Assembly: GCF_013004105.1 (NCBI RefSeq)
Contig: NZ_CP053085.1
Coordinates: forward strand, 4,340,001-4,404,000
DNA length: 64,000 bases
Reading direction: 5' to 3'
Source of the DNA: Gemmatimonas groenlandica
Lineage (GTDB): Bacteria > Gemmatimonadota > Gemmatimonadetes > Gemmatimonadales > Gemmatimonadaceae
A program made the translations under genes and the position numbers. Positions 25,501 through 34,144 of the stretch are shown in pieces. The notes below the pieces were generated by a model. The model was not told the DNA's origin. It saw nothing but the letters and a program-made list of their open reading frames with translations, and made no database searches. Every line of letters starts with the position of its first letter. Positions within the stretch are counted from its first letter, which is position 1.

Positions 25501-25918
25501 GTACATCTTCCCGCAGTTGGCCACGGAAGCCACCAAGATCCTCCGCGCTGGTGGACGGCTCGGCATCGGCAGTCACGGCCAGCTGCAGGGACTCGGCTAC
25601 CACTGGGAGCTGTGGGCCATGGCGAGCGGTGGCATGACGCCGATGGAAGCGCTGCGCACCGCCACGGCGATGGGCGCGCAGGCGATCGGACTGCAAGGCG
25701 ACGTGGGCTCGATCGAAGTCGGCAAGCTCGCCGATCTGGTGGTGCTCGATGCCGATCCGCTGGTCAACCTGCGCAACACCCTCAAGATCAAGTTCGTCAT
25801 GAAGAACGGCCGGATGTACGACGGTAATACGCTGGCCGAGACGTACCCGACCAAGCGTGATGGTCCGGTGGTCCCCAACCGTCCTATCGCGCCGGCTACG
25901 AAGGCGGGTTCGAAGTAG
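22508..25918 (+). CDS. Exported TolB-like propeller / amidohydrolase fusion
   Basis: This 1136-residue secreted protein has a signal peptide ending near FVAQGQG. The N-terminal ~650 residues hold PD40/TolB propeller repeats (LDVSPDGSTIAFD, FSPDGKSIVFISDREG, WSPDGKYIVAS and similar). From about residue 715 an amidohydrolase follows: ARMITMKGDEII, then metal motif DTHAHLRAE near 775, and the closing VGSIEVGKLADLVVLDADP and VMKNGRMYDG. The propeller may gate or position peptide substrate, as in tricorn-like enzymes. A GGAGG 7 nt before the ATG at 22508 fixes the start. It is followed by a strong hairpin. Confidence 0.9.
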   Translation: MSRSPWRFSALCAAAIATTAPFVAQGQGAAPRAGARAPEKPLPLEVGRTFSLDTREGTWLSLDVSPDGSTIAFDMLGDLYTMPFAGGDATRITSGMAFDAQPRFSPDGKSIVFISDREGADNVHAVDLATKTVKAITRGKTNVYLSAEWSPDGKYIVASKGGFRGGLPTLWMYHADGGNGMSLYTAPPNAAPGTAVQQAGAAFSADGKSIWYTQRTGAWNYNSQFPQYQIYVYNRDTGEREVQSTRYGSAVRPTLSPDGKWLVYGSRYEDKTGLRVRELATGEERWLAYPTQRDEMESRAPLDALPGMSFTPDSKELIASYANKIWRVAIDGSGQTEIPFRVQATVEAGPELAFKYPISDSAQFTVRQIRDAVPSPDGKQLAFIALEKLYVMDYPGGTPRRVSTLNTIESEPAWSPDGKSLAWVTWSDDGGRLYKTAVSPRAAAPVLLSKVVGTLRQPVWSPNGTRIVLTQTAAQGRRDQTGVTAPTNIVWYPATPTAVGGSEPTLIARAAGRSVPHFSKDTSRIYLSSNANGLVSIRWDGSDEQRHLRVTGPAAGGNVDDHDVNPSELMLQRDAEEPNTPGPSATLTLMSPSGDVALAQINQDFYTVVVPPRGTQPSVSVADPNTAAVPVKRLTDIGGQFPAWSSNGKRVHWSIGNAHVVYDLDSAAVRDAAIAASRRDSTVADSLRPRPYAPAEKRVLVQATRDIPRGTVVLRNARMITMKGDEIIARGDLVITSNRITAVGASGSVTVPAGATEMDLAGATVIPGFVDTHAHLRAERGTIHETQPWAYLANLAYGVTTTRDPQTATTDVLTYQDMVDAGQIIGPRIFSTGPGIFDRDLIRDQEHARSILKRYSSYYDTKTIKMYVAGVRQTRQWIIKAAREQQLMPTTEGSLDVKLNLSETIDGYPGLEHSMGIVPLGSDVTKFMAWSNRTYTPTLLVNYGGPWGENYFYTKENPYGDPKLQRFTAYEELALKTRRRMASMPGGGTAGGWFRDEEYIFPQLATEATKILRAGGRLGIGSHGQLQGLGYHWELWAMASGGMTPMEALRTATAMGAQAIGLQGDVGSIEVGKLADLVVLDADPLVNLRNTLKIKFVMKNGRMYDGNTLAETYPTKRDGPVVPNRPIAPATKAGSK

Positions 25919-25958
25919 TCGCAGCGGGTCCGTAGGCCATTGTCAGAACCTGAGACTA

Positions 25959-25993
25959 TCCTGGAGTCATGCGCTTTCCGCATGACTCCAGGA
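25959..25993. terminator. Perfect 15-bp hairpin, probable terminator of the TolB-amidohydrolase gene
   Basis: TCCTGGAGTCATGCG and its exact reverse complement are separated by a 5-nt loop (CTTTC). It lies 40 bp after the amidohydrolase stop and 35 bp before recC. No T-run follows, so efficient intrinsic termination is uncertain; it may protect a 3' end or act as an attenuator ahead of recC. Confidence 0.7.
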
Positions 25994-26028
25994 CGTCGAC
26001 GGGCTCTTCACACGTTAGAATCCCAATC

Positions 26029-29000
26029 ATGAATGTGTATATCGCCCCGCGACTGGGCGTGCTGCGCGACCATCTGATCGCGCGACTGCAGGCGGCGCCT
26101 CTTCCGCCGCGCGACACGGAAATCATCGTGGTGCAAAGTCAGGGTATGCGGCAATGGCTCACGCTTGCGATGGCCGACGCGCTGGGCTGTGCGGGTTCGG
26201 TGGAACTGCCGTTCCCCGCGCGCTTCGTACGCTCGCTGGCCGCCTCCGTGGGGATGTCGGAGCGCGACGTCGATCCCTTCTCGCGCGAGTCGATGACCTG
26301 GCGGGTGGATGACCTGCTGCGTGACGTGGATCCGGGTGACCAGCGCTATACGGCATTGTCCCGCTATCTCGGCGACGGTGACGACCGGATGCGCTTCGGA
26401 CTCGCCGCTCAAGTCGCCGCGCGGTTCGACGACTATCAGCTGTTTCGGCATGATCTGCTCGAGGCGTGGGAGCGCGGCGAGCACCCGCTCAACTCGCCGC
26501 ATGAGCGCTGGCAGGCGGCGCTTTGGCGTGCATTGTGCGCGAATGGCGCGGAACACGGGGCGCGCCGGCTCACGCGACTGTTGGCGCATATCCATGCGGC
26601 CCCGCCGGGTTCACTGTCGTTGCCGGCTCGGGTCTCCGTGTTCGGCGTGAGCTCGCTGCCGCCTCGCATCATCGAACTGCTGGCAGCGATCGCGCGGCAC
26701 ACCGAGGTCACGGTGTATGCCGCGCTGCTGCCCGATCATGCGGCGTCGGCGGAGACGACACCGCATCCGCTGGCCAAGGCATTCGGCAGTCAAGGGCAAG
26801 TTCTGCAGCGCCTACTGGTGGCGCAGGGCGCTACGGTGACGGCACTGCACGACGAGTCGGCCAGCGGCTCGGCTACGCTGCTCGCGCTACTGCAACAGGA
26901 AATGGCGAGTGCGGGCGATCGTCGCGCGAATGGCTCGAGCGAGCTGACGCTTTCGGCCGACGACACTTCGCTGCGCGTGCACGCGGCGCACGGGAAGCTG
27001 CGCGAGCTCGAGATCATTCGCGATCAGATCGGCCACGCATTCGTGACCGATCGCACGCTCAGGCCGCACGACGTGCTGCTGCTGGTGCCGGACATCAGCG
27101 ACTGGGCCCCCCTCGTGCAGTCGGTATTCGGCGCGAACGACGGATCGGTGACCCTTCCGTTCACCGTGGCCGATCGCCGCCGTCGCGACGAATCGGTGGC
27201 CGCCGCGGTGCTGCGGCTGCTCTCGCTCGAGGGCGGTCGCCTCACGCATTCCGAAGTGTTCGGCGTGCTGGAACAGCCGGCGATACACACCGCAGCCGGC
27301 CTCGACGACGGGCAGGTGGAGTATCTCGCGCAGATCACGCGCGAGGCCAACGTGCGCTGGGGGTACGACGACGAGGCACTGGCGCGTCTCGCGCTGCCGG
27401 CAGCCGACATGCCGACATGGCGCACCGGACTCGATCGGTTGCTGCTGGGGCAGATGGCCGGTGCGTTTCCGGAACTCGTGCTGGGCGTGCTGCCGCAAGC
27501 CGGCGACACGGTGGGCGATCCCGCAGCGATCGCGGCGCTGTCGCAGTGGATCGATATGCTCGCGGTGACGCTGCAGTCCTGGCGACAGTCGCGATCGATC
27601 GCCGACTGGTCGGCCGCCTTGTCGGAATTCCTCGACCTCGTCGTGCAGCCCACGTCGGCCGACGAGCGCGAGGGGCTGAACACGGTACGCCTGGTGATGC
27701 AGGCCCTCTCCACCACGGCCGAGCAGACGGGGTACACCGCGCTCGTCCCGTTCAGCGTGGTGCGCGACTGGCTCGAGCAGGAGCTCGCCGACGACAGCTT
27801 TGGCTCCGGCTTTCTCAGCGGCCGACTCACGGTGGCCGCGCTCAAACCAATGCGCAGCGTGCCGTTCAAGGTGATCGCCGTGGCCGGCCTCGACGACGCG
27901 GCATTCCCGCGACGCGACCGTCGCCCGGCGTTCGACTTGCTGTCGTGCGAAGCGCGCGACGGTGATCGCAATCTGCGCGACGATGACCGCCAGCTCTTTC
28001 TCGATCTGCTGATGGCGGCCGAGTCGCGCGTGGTGCTCACCTACAGTGGAAACGACCCCCGCGACAACGCGGCGCGGGCGCCATCGATCGTGGTCGACGA
28101 GTTGCTCGACCATCTCGATCGACGCACCAATGGAAGCGCACGGGCCAAGCTCGTGCTGCGGCATCCGCTGCAGGCGTTCAGCGATCGCTATGTCAGCACC
28201 GACGACCCACGTTTGATCTCGTTCTCACCGTTGGCAGGCAAGGCGTCGGTCCCGGCGGATGCTGATGGCTTTCCGTTCTTCGTGGACACGGTGCCCGATC
28301 TCGTGAATGATGACGTGGCCGAGATCTCGCTGCGCAACCTGACCAGCTTCTGGAGTAATCCGTCGCAGTGGTTCTGCGAACAGGTGTTGCGTCTGCGTCT
28401 TCCCGACGCCGGTGCGACCGACAGCCCGGACAGTGAGCTACACTGGCTCAACAAGTTGAAGCAGGGCGGTGTGCGCGCCGACATTCTGCGGTCGGTAATG
28501 ACTGGCCGTCGAGATGTGGAGTGGATGCAGCGTCAGCTGGTGGCGGTCGGCAAGCTGCCACCCGGCGCCCTCGGCGCGTCGTGGTTCACGCGCCTGGAGA
28601 ACGAAGCGCGACCGGTGATCGACGCGCTGCCCGAGGGTGCCCGCACCAGCGCCGCGCTCACGGTACTCGGCACCGACTGGTGTATCACCGGTGCGGTGGA
28701 GGGCGTGATCGAGAACGCCCGCTACGTCGTGCGCACGGGGAGCGTGTCGGCACGGCACCGGATCGTGGCGTGGGTGGAGCACGTCGTGATGTGTGCGGCG
28801 AGGCAGCAGGGGGCTGAGGTACCGGGTACCACGGTACTCACGTATCCCGACAGCAAGAAGGAGAAGGCGATCGTCGAGTCGATGATCGAAGTGCCGAACG
28901 CTACCGACGTATTGGACGGCTGGATCAGTGCCATGCACGACGCGAGGCGGGCTCCGTTGCCGTTCTTTCCGAATGCGGCCGAGGCGTATCGGGCATCCAT

Positions 29001-29250
29001 GGTGCACAACGCCAAGATCGCGCTCAATCCGAAGTCGCGCGCCAAGGCGCAGCTCCCCATCAAGAAGGCCGTGGCCGCGTTCAGGGGAAACGACTTCGGT
29101 GCCCCCGGCGACGAGTCGGATCCGTATCTGCAGTTGTGCTTCCGGGACACACTGGCGTTTGATGCGTCCGACGCGGAGTTCGTGCGCCTCACGACCATGC
29201 TGTTCGAACCATCGTGGTCGCCGCACATGGTGGCGGGGGCCGGCCTATGA
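26029..29250 (+). CDS. recC: Exodeoxyribonuclease V subunit gamma (RecC)
   Basis: The 1073-residue protein is the chi-scanning, inactivated-helicase subunit of RecBCD, which resects double-strand breaks for RecA. Family features include the N-terminal MNVYIAPRLGVLRDHL, VQSQGMRQWLTLAMAD and GCAGSVELPFPARF, FRVS-like FGVSSLPPRIIELL near 205, and MRSVPFKVIAVAGLDDAAFPRRD near 610. There is no Walker A, as expected for RecC. The start at 26029 gives the canonical N-terminus. It is first of four overlapping genes; its stop overlaps the recB start (ATGA). A strong hairpin lies just upstream. Confidence 0.93.
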   Translation: MNVYIAPRLGVLRDHLIARLQAAPLPPRDTEIIVVQSQGMRQWLTLAMADALGCAGSVELPFPARFVRSLAASVGMSERDVDPFSRESMTWRVDDLLRDVDPGDQRYTALSRYLGDGDDRMRFGLAAQVAARFDDYQLFRHDLLEAWERGEHPLNSPHERWQAALWRALCANGAEHGARRLTRLLAHIHAAPPGSLSLPARVSVFGVSSLPPRIIELLAAIARHTEVTVYAALLPDHAASAETTPHPLAKAFGSQGQVLQRLLVAQGATVTALHDESASGSATLLALLQQEMASAGDRRANGSSELTLSADDTSLRVHAAHGKLRELEIIRDQIGHAFVTDRTLRPHDVLLLVPDISDWAPLVQSVFGANDGSVTLPFTVADRRRRDESVAAAVLRLLSLEGGRLTHSEVFGVLEQPAIHTAAGLDDGQVEYLAQITREANVRWGYDDEALARLALPAADMPTWRTGLDRLLLGQMAGAFPELVLGVLPQAGDTVGDPAAIAALSQWIDMLAVTLQSWRQSRSIADWSAALSEFLDLVVQPTSADEREGLNTVRLVMQALSTTAEQTGYTALVPFSVVRDWLEQELADDSFGSGFLSGRLTVAALKPMRSVPFKVIAVAGLDDAAFPRRDRRPAFDLLSCEARDGDRNLRDDDRQLFLDLLMAAESRVVLTYSGNDPRDNAARAPSIVVDELLDHLDRRTNGSARAKLVLRHPLQAFSDRYVSTDDPRLISFSPLAGKASVPADADGFPFFVDTVPDLVNDDVAEISLRNLTSFWSNPSQWFCEQVLRLRLPDAGATDSPDSELHWLNKLKQGGVRADILRSVMTGRRDVEWMQRQLVAVGKLPPGALGASWFTRLENEARPVIDALPEGARTSAALTVLGTDWCITGAVEGVIENARYVVRTGSVSARHRIVAWVEHVVMCAARQQGAEVPGTTVLTYPDSKKEKAIVESMIEVPNATDVLDGWISAMHDARRAPLPFFPNAAEAYRASMVHNAKIALNPKSRAKAQLPIKKAVAAFRGNDFGAPGDESDPYLQLCFRDTLAFDASDAEFVRLTTMLFEPSWSPHMVAGAGL

Positions 29251-32200
29251 TGCCTTTCAACGCGCTGCGTGTGGCGCTGGAGCCCGGCATCACGCTCGTG
29301 GAAGCCAGCGCTGGCACGGGAAAGACGTTCGCGATCACCCGACTCGTGCTGCGGCTGCTCCTCGAACGCAAGGTGGAGCATCTCGGACAGGTTCTCGTGG
29401 TCACGTTCACCGAGAAGGCGACCCAGGAACTGATCGGCCGCATTCGTGCGGTGTTGCGCGATGCCGATCGCGTCTGGTCCGATACGCCGCCGCCGCGCGA
29501 CGCCGGCAACGACGACCTGTTCGTCTTGCGAGAGCTGCACGGAAGCGCCGGTGCGCCCATTGTACGCGCCGCTCTCGGTGCGCTCGACGAGCTCGGCGTG
29601 TCCACCATTCACGGCTTTTGTCACCGCGTGCTCTCCGAGAGCGCGTTGGAAAGTCGCGTACATTTCGGCGGTACGTTCCTCGAAGACGACACCGAGATCC
29701 TGCAGCGACTCACGCAGGATTGGCTGCGCCGGCGCGTGCTGCATGACCCGGAAGTGGCCGCGCTGATTTCCGATGACGGGGACGATCCGCTGGCGTGGAT
29801 CCGGAATCTGGTGCGGCCGTACCTGCGGCATCCGCGTACCACGATCGACGCTGCGCCCGAGTTCGCGCCCCAGCTGCTGAAGGACTTCGTGCTCACTGTG
29901 GCGAAGGCATTCGAGCAGGAGAAGCAGGCGCGTCACCTGATGGGCTTCGACGATCTCCTGCGCCGGCTGCACGATATTCTGGTGGCCGAAGGATCGGGGG
30001 GGCTGCTGGCCTCGCGTATCCGCGAACGCTTCCGCGTGGCGCTGATCGATGAATTCCAGGATACCGATCCCACCCAGTTCCCAATCTTCTCGATGGCATT
30101 CAGTGGGTCTCCGCTGTTCCTGATTGGCGATCCGAAGCAATCCATCTTCGCGTTCCGGAACGCCGATGTGCATGCCTATCTCAAGGCTGCCGCGAACATC
30201 GAACGCCGCTACACCTTGCTCACGAATTTCCGCAGCACCGATGCGATGGTTCGTGGCGTCACGCAGCTCTTTCGGAACAACCGCGAGCCGTTCGCCTGCA
30301 GCCCCGACCTGATCGGTGTGCCCGAGGTCACGGCGGCAAATCAGGTGCGCATTCCCGAAGCCATCGCGGATGACGGCGGGCACGCGTTGGAGTGGATGTG
30401 GGTGGGCGAGATGCACAACACGTCGAAGAACAGCATCGCGAAAGAACAGGGCGCTTCGCTGGCTATTTTGGCGGTCACCGTAGAAATGCAGCGCCTGATG
30501 GCCAACGGCCTCGGCGCGGCTCAGATGGCCGTACTGGTGCGCACCAATGCCGAGGCACAGGAAATCAAAATGTCGCTCGATGCGGCGGGCATTCCATGTG
30601 TCGTGGGCGCGAATCAGGATGTGCTGGCCAGTGACGAAGCTGATGAACTCGTGCGGCTGGCTGAAGCGATTGCCACGCCGCGCGACGGTGCGGCGGTTCG
30701 GGCGGCGATGGCCACGCGCCTCTGGGGATGCGACGCGGTGGCGGTGGCGGATACCCTGCGCAACGACGGGAACGGCGCCTGGAACGGTGTGCTCGATCGG
30801 CTGGTTCGGGCGCGAACGATGTGGTTGCGACATGGTGGCGCTACGGCGCTGGCGTGGTTGATGAACGAGTGCGGTGCCACGGCGCGACTGCTGTCGCTGG
30901 TCGATGGCGACCGCCGAGTCACGAACGTGCGGCATGTCCTCGAGATTCTGCAGGAGGCCGACGCAGTCTCGGCGCTCACGCCCGACGCGGTGCTCGGCTG
31001 GGTGGCGAGCGAGCGCGGTTCCGCTATCACGCCCGAACGTCGCGAAATGCGGCTGGAAAGCGATGCCGATGCCGTGCAGATCCTCACCATTCACAAGGCC
31101 AAAGGCCTGCAGTGGCCTGTCGTGTTCTGCCCCACGCTCTGGCGCACGAAGTCGTTCGCGCCGAAGGCACTCGATGTACCGTACTCGCTCACGCCGCTCG
31201 ACGACGGGATGGTGCTCGATATCGGTTCGCCTTCGCAGGCACTGCGCAGTGAACAGAAGGCGCTCGAACAGCTCGGTGAAGATCTGCGTCTCACGTACGT
31301 GGCGCTGACGCGTGCCGAGTCCCGATGCTACGTGACGTGGGGCACGTTCTCCGACGCCGCCGCGTCGCCGCTCGGTTGGCTCATTCAGGGCACTGGTGAC
31401 ACGGTGGAGCGGGAGCCGATCGATACGCTGATCGCCGCCAGCGTCGGTACGATGGGTATCGCCGACGTGGTCTTGGAGGCACCGTCGACGCGGTCACCGG
31501 CCCCGGCCAAGCCGCCCGAACGCCGCGCAGCGCTCACGTTCGCGACGGCGCCGGGTCAGCTGGCCATCTGGCGCAGCAGCAGTTTCACCGTGCTCACACG
31601 CAACGTGTCGCACGTGGACAGCCGTGACGTCGACGACATCCTGCAACCCGATGAGGCGCGTCGCACCGCCATGCATGTGGCGGGCTTTCGCGGTGTGCCG
31701 GCCGGTGCCGATATCGGTAACGTGCTACACGGCCTGTTCGAGCACACCGACTTCACGAATCCGGACGCGACCACCGACGCGGCCGTGCAGGACGCCCTTC
31801 GCGCGTACGGCGTGACGGTGCCACGCGATGGACGGTGGACTCCGACGCACATCCGCGAGATGATCGACACGGTCTGTCGCGCCGAAATTCCCGACGCGGG
31901 CTTCGCGCTGAGCGCGGTGCCGACTGCAGCTACGTTGCGCGAGTGGCGCTTTGCCATGCCCGTGCGGGATTTCTCGATGGCGGCGGTGGCGAGCGCGCTC
32001 GAGACGCAAGGCTCAGACCACGCACGCGAGTACGCGCCGATGTTGAGACGGCTGCGTGACGATCAGTTCCGTGGCTATCTCACCGGCTCGATCGACCTCG
32101 CCTTTGAGCACGCGGGGCGCTGGCACATTCTCGACTGGAAATCGAACTGGCTCGGCGCCAACGACGCTGACTATACCCCCGCTGCGCTCGGGCACGCGAT

Positions 32201-32423
32201 GCACGCGGCGCACTACACCCTGCAGTATCACGTGTATCTGGTGGCACTCCATCGGCACCTGCGGGCGCGCCAAGCTGGATACAATGCGCGCAACCACTGG
32301 GGACAGGTCACCTACGCGTTCCTGCGCGGTATCGCCGCGACCGGACACGACGGCTGGTTCACCGATGCGCCGACACCCGAGCTGCTGCACGCGCTCGATC
32401 GCGCCTTTGGAGGCACGCCATGA
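29247..32423 (+). CDS. recB: Exodeoxyribonuclease V subunit beta (RecB)
   Basis: The 1058-residue UvrD-like 3'-5' helicase and nuclease subunit has Walker A in EASAGTGKTFAITRLV near residue 20-28. Motif II LIDEFQDTDPTQF lies near 265, TIHKAKGLQWPVVF near 612, and YVALTRAESRCYV near 685. The C-terminal RecB nuclease domain shows GSIDLAFEHAGRWHILDWKSNW, containing the catalytic Asp and Lys. It is somewhat shorter than the E. coli protein (1180). The ATG at 29247 overlaps the recC stop, preceded by GGGGG; a second ATG follows at once. Confidence 0.94.
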   Translation: MMPFNALRVALEPGITLVEASAGTGKTFAITRLVLRLLLERKVEHLGQVLVVTFTEKATQELIGRIRAVLRDADRVWSDTPPPRDAGNDDLFVLRELHGSAGAPIVRAALGALDELGVSTIHGFCHRVLSESALESRVHFGGTFLEDDTEILQRLTQDWLRRRVLHDPEVAALISDDGDDPLAWIRNLVRPYLRHPRTTIDAAPEFAPQLLKDFVLTVAKAFEQEKQARHLMGFDDLLRRLHDILVAEGSGGLLASRIRERFRVALIDEFQDTDPTQFPIFSMAFSGSPLFLIGDPKQSIFAFRNADVHAYLKAAANIERRYTLLTNFRSTDAMVRGVTQLFRNNREPFACSPDLIGVPEVTAANQVRIPEAIADDGGHALEWMWVGEMHNTSKNSIAKEQGASLAILAVTVEMQRLMANGLGAAQMAVLVRTNAEAQEIKMSLDAAGIPCVVGANQDVLASDEADELVRLAEAIATPRDGAAVRAAMATRLWGCDAVAVADTLRNDGNGAWNGVLDRLVRARTMWLRHGGATALAWLMNECGATARLLSLVDGDRRVTNVRHVLEILQEADAVSALTPDAVLGWVASERGSAITPERREMRLESDADAVQILTIHKAKGLQWPVVFCPTLWRTKSFAPKALDVPYSLTPLDDGMVLDIGSPSQALRSEQKALEQLGEDLRLTYVALTRAESRCYVTWGTFSDAAASPLGWLIQGTGDTVEREPIDTLIAASVGTMGIADVVLEAPSTRSPAPAKPPERRAALTFATAPGQLAIWRSSSFTVLTRNVSHVDSRDVDDILQPDEARRTAMHVAGFRGVPAGADIGNVLHGLFEHTDFTNPDATTDAAVQDALRAYGVTVPRDGRWTPTHIREMIDTVCRAEIPDAGFALSAVPTAATLREWRFAMPVRDFSMAAVASALETQGSDHAREYAPMLRRLRDDQFRGYLTGSIDLAFEHAGRWHILDWKSNWLGANDADYTPAALGHAMHAAHYTLQYHVYLVALHRHLRARQAGYNARNHWGQVTYAFLRGIAATGHDGWFTDAPTPELLHALDRAFGGTP

Positions 32424-34144
32424 GTGTGGATCTCCACCGCACTGCATTCTTCGATGCTGCCGTCGAGCAGTACCTGCTCTCCACCAGTGACCGTGTCCTT
32501 GGCGAGGTCACGCGCCGACGGGCTGGCCTGTCTGGTGAAACGGCCGTACCCATCGCTGTGGCGGTCGCGCTGCTTGCACGTGCGCGCGACGACGGCCACA
32601 GCGCGCTGTCGCTGAGCGATCTCGCTACCGAAGCGACGGAGCTGGCCCGCGAGCTCGCCACGGAGGTCGGCGCCGACGACTGCTGCGCGCAGATACGCGA
32701 ACGCGATGCCGCCTGGTGGCGCACGATGCTGGAAGCGGTACCTTCGGTTGTGCTGCCCGCGAACAGTGCTCTCGCATCGCCGCTGGTGCTACACGGCTCG
32801 ATGTTGCAATTCCGGCGGTACTTCGACGCCGAACAGCGCATCGCCGCGCGCATTCACGCATCGCTGAGCCGCAGTGAACCGACGTTTCGCGTGATCACCG
32901 GTGGCCCGGGCACGGGAAAGACGACGCGCATCGCGGCATTGCTCGTCGAAACGCTCGAGCGAGAGCCGGAGCTGCGCGTGGCGCTCGCCGCGCCTACCGG
33001 TAAGGCGGCCTCCCGGCTCTCTGAGTCGATTCGTCTGCGACTCGATGCCATGGAGGCGTCGCCCGAGGTGCGTGCGCGTGTGCCACAGGACGCGCGCACG
33101 GTGCACCGGTTGCTCGGCTATCAACCCGATCGCGATCGCTTCTGGTCGCGCGCCGGTACGCCGCTGCCGTACGACCTCGTGATTCTCGACGAAGCCAGCA
33201 TGGTGGACGTGCTGCTCATGGATGCACTCGTGGCCGCCCTTCCGGTACACGCCACGCTGCTGCTGGTGGGTGACCAGGATCAGCTGGCCAGCGTGGAAGC
33301 GGGGGACGTGCTGGGGGCGATCTGTCGCGTCGCGCAGGACCTCGGCGTAGGCAACCCACTCCACGACCGCGTGGAGCGTCTCACCCGCAGCTACCGGTTC
33401 GAAGCGCACCCCGCCATTGGCAATGCCGCCGCCGCCATTCTGGCCGGCGATGCCACGGCACTCGCGGCCGTTGTGCACGATACCGAACGGCCCGACGTCC
33501 GTTGGGCACCGGCACCGCACGATCGGGCCGAACTGCTGTCGCTGCTCGTGCCGCATGTGGAAGCGTGTCTCGCTGCTGCCACGCCAGCCGCGGCCCTCAC
33601 GGCCCTCGATGGATTCCGCGTGCTCTGCGCCGAGCGTGAAGGCACCTGGGGAGTGTCCGGCATCAACGCCGAGGTCGAGCGCTGGCTGCGCAGTCAGGGT
33701 ACCGTCATCACGGAGCGCTGGTATCATCGGCGTCCGGTGATGGTGATGGCGAATGACTACGGTACGCAGGTGTTCAACGGCGACGTGGGCGTGGCCTGGG
33801 AAGACGACGGCGAAATGCTCGTGCACTTCCCAGCCCCAGAGGGGGTGACGCGCGCCATTCAGCCGGCGCGTTTGCCCGAAACACAGACGGCATGGGCCAT
33901 GACCGTGCATAAGGCGCAGGGCTCGGAGTTCACGAACGTGATCATCATGCTGCCCGCCAAAGGCAGTCGGGTGCTGGGACGTGAGCTGCTGTACACCGCG
34001 GTAACGCGTGCACGGCAGCAGGTGCTGATCGTCGGCGATGAGTCGGTGATGCGATCGGCCGTGTCCCGCACGGTGCGCCGAGGCAGTGGACTCGAGGCAT
34101 TGTTGCGCCAGGCGACGTGTCGCGAGAGCGCGACCCATGGGTGA
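32420..34144 (+). CDS. recD: Exodeoxyribonuclease V subunit alpha (RecD)
   Basis: The 574-residue 5'-3' SF1B helicase has Walker A GGPGTGKTT near residue 160, motif Ia APTGKAASRL, Walker B LDEASMVDV near 255, motif III LLVGDQDQLASVEAGDVL, and motif V/VI MTVHKAQGSEF and YTAVTRARQQVLIVGD near the C-terminus. The length fits short RecD of the RecBCD type, not RecD2. The start ATG overlaps the recB stop (ATGA), so all three subunits are translated in balance. Its 3' end overlaps rmuC by 8 nt. Confidence 0.94.
   Translation: MSVDLHRTAFFDAAVEQYLLSTSDRVLGEVTRRRAGLSGETAVPIAVAVALLARARDDGHSALSLSDLATEATELARELATEVGADDCCAQIRERDAAWWRTMLEAVPSVVLPANSALASPLVLHGSMLQFRRYFDAEQRIAARIHASLSRSEPTFRVITGGPGTGKTTRIAALLVETLEREPELRVALAAPTGKAASRLSESIRLRLDAMEASPEVRARVPQDARTVHRLLGYQPDRDRFWSRAGTPLPYDLVILDEASMVDVLLMDALVAALPVHATLLLVGDQDQLASVEAGDVLGAICRVAQDLGVGNPLHDRVERLTRSYRFEAHPAIGNAAAAILAGDATALAAVVHDTERPDVRWAPAPHDRAELLSLLVPHVEACLAAATPAAALTALDGFRVLCAEREGTWGVSGINAEVERWLRSQGTVITERWYHRRPVMVMANDYGTQVFNGDVGVAWEDDGEMLVHFPAPEGVTRAIQPARLPETQTAWAMTVHKAQGSEFTNVIIMLPAKGSRVLGRELLYTAVTRARQQVLIVGDESVMRSAVSRTVRRGSGLEALLRQATCRESATHG

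Noticed and set aside
24089-25696. 535-codon minus-strand open frame opposite the TolB-amidohydrolase
   Set aside because: It is antisense to a gene with clear motifs; composition rich in Arg and His as for other shadows.
28722-31094. 790-codon minus-strand open frame opposite recC/recB
   Set aside because: It is antisense to genes with clear RecC and RecB motifs; no recognisable domains, His/Arg-rich.
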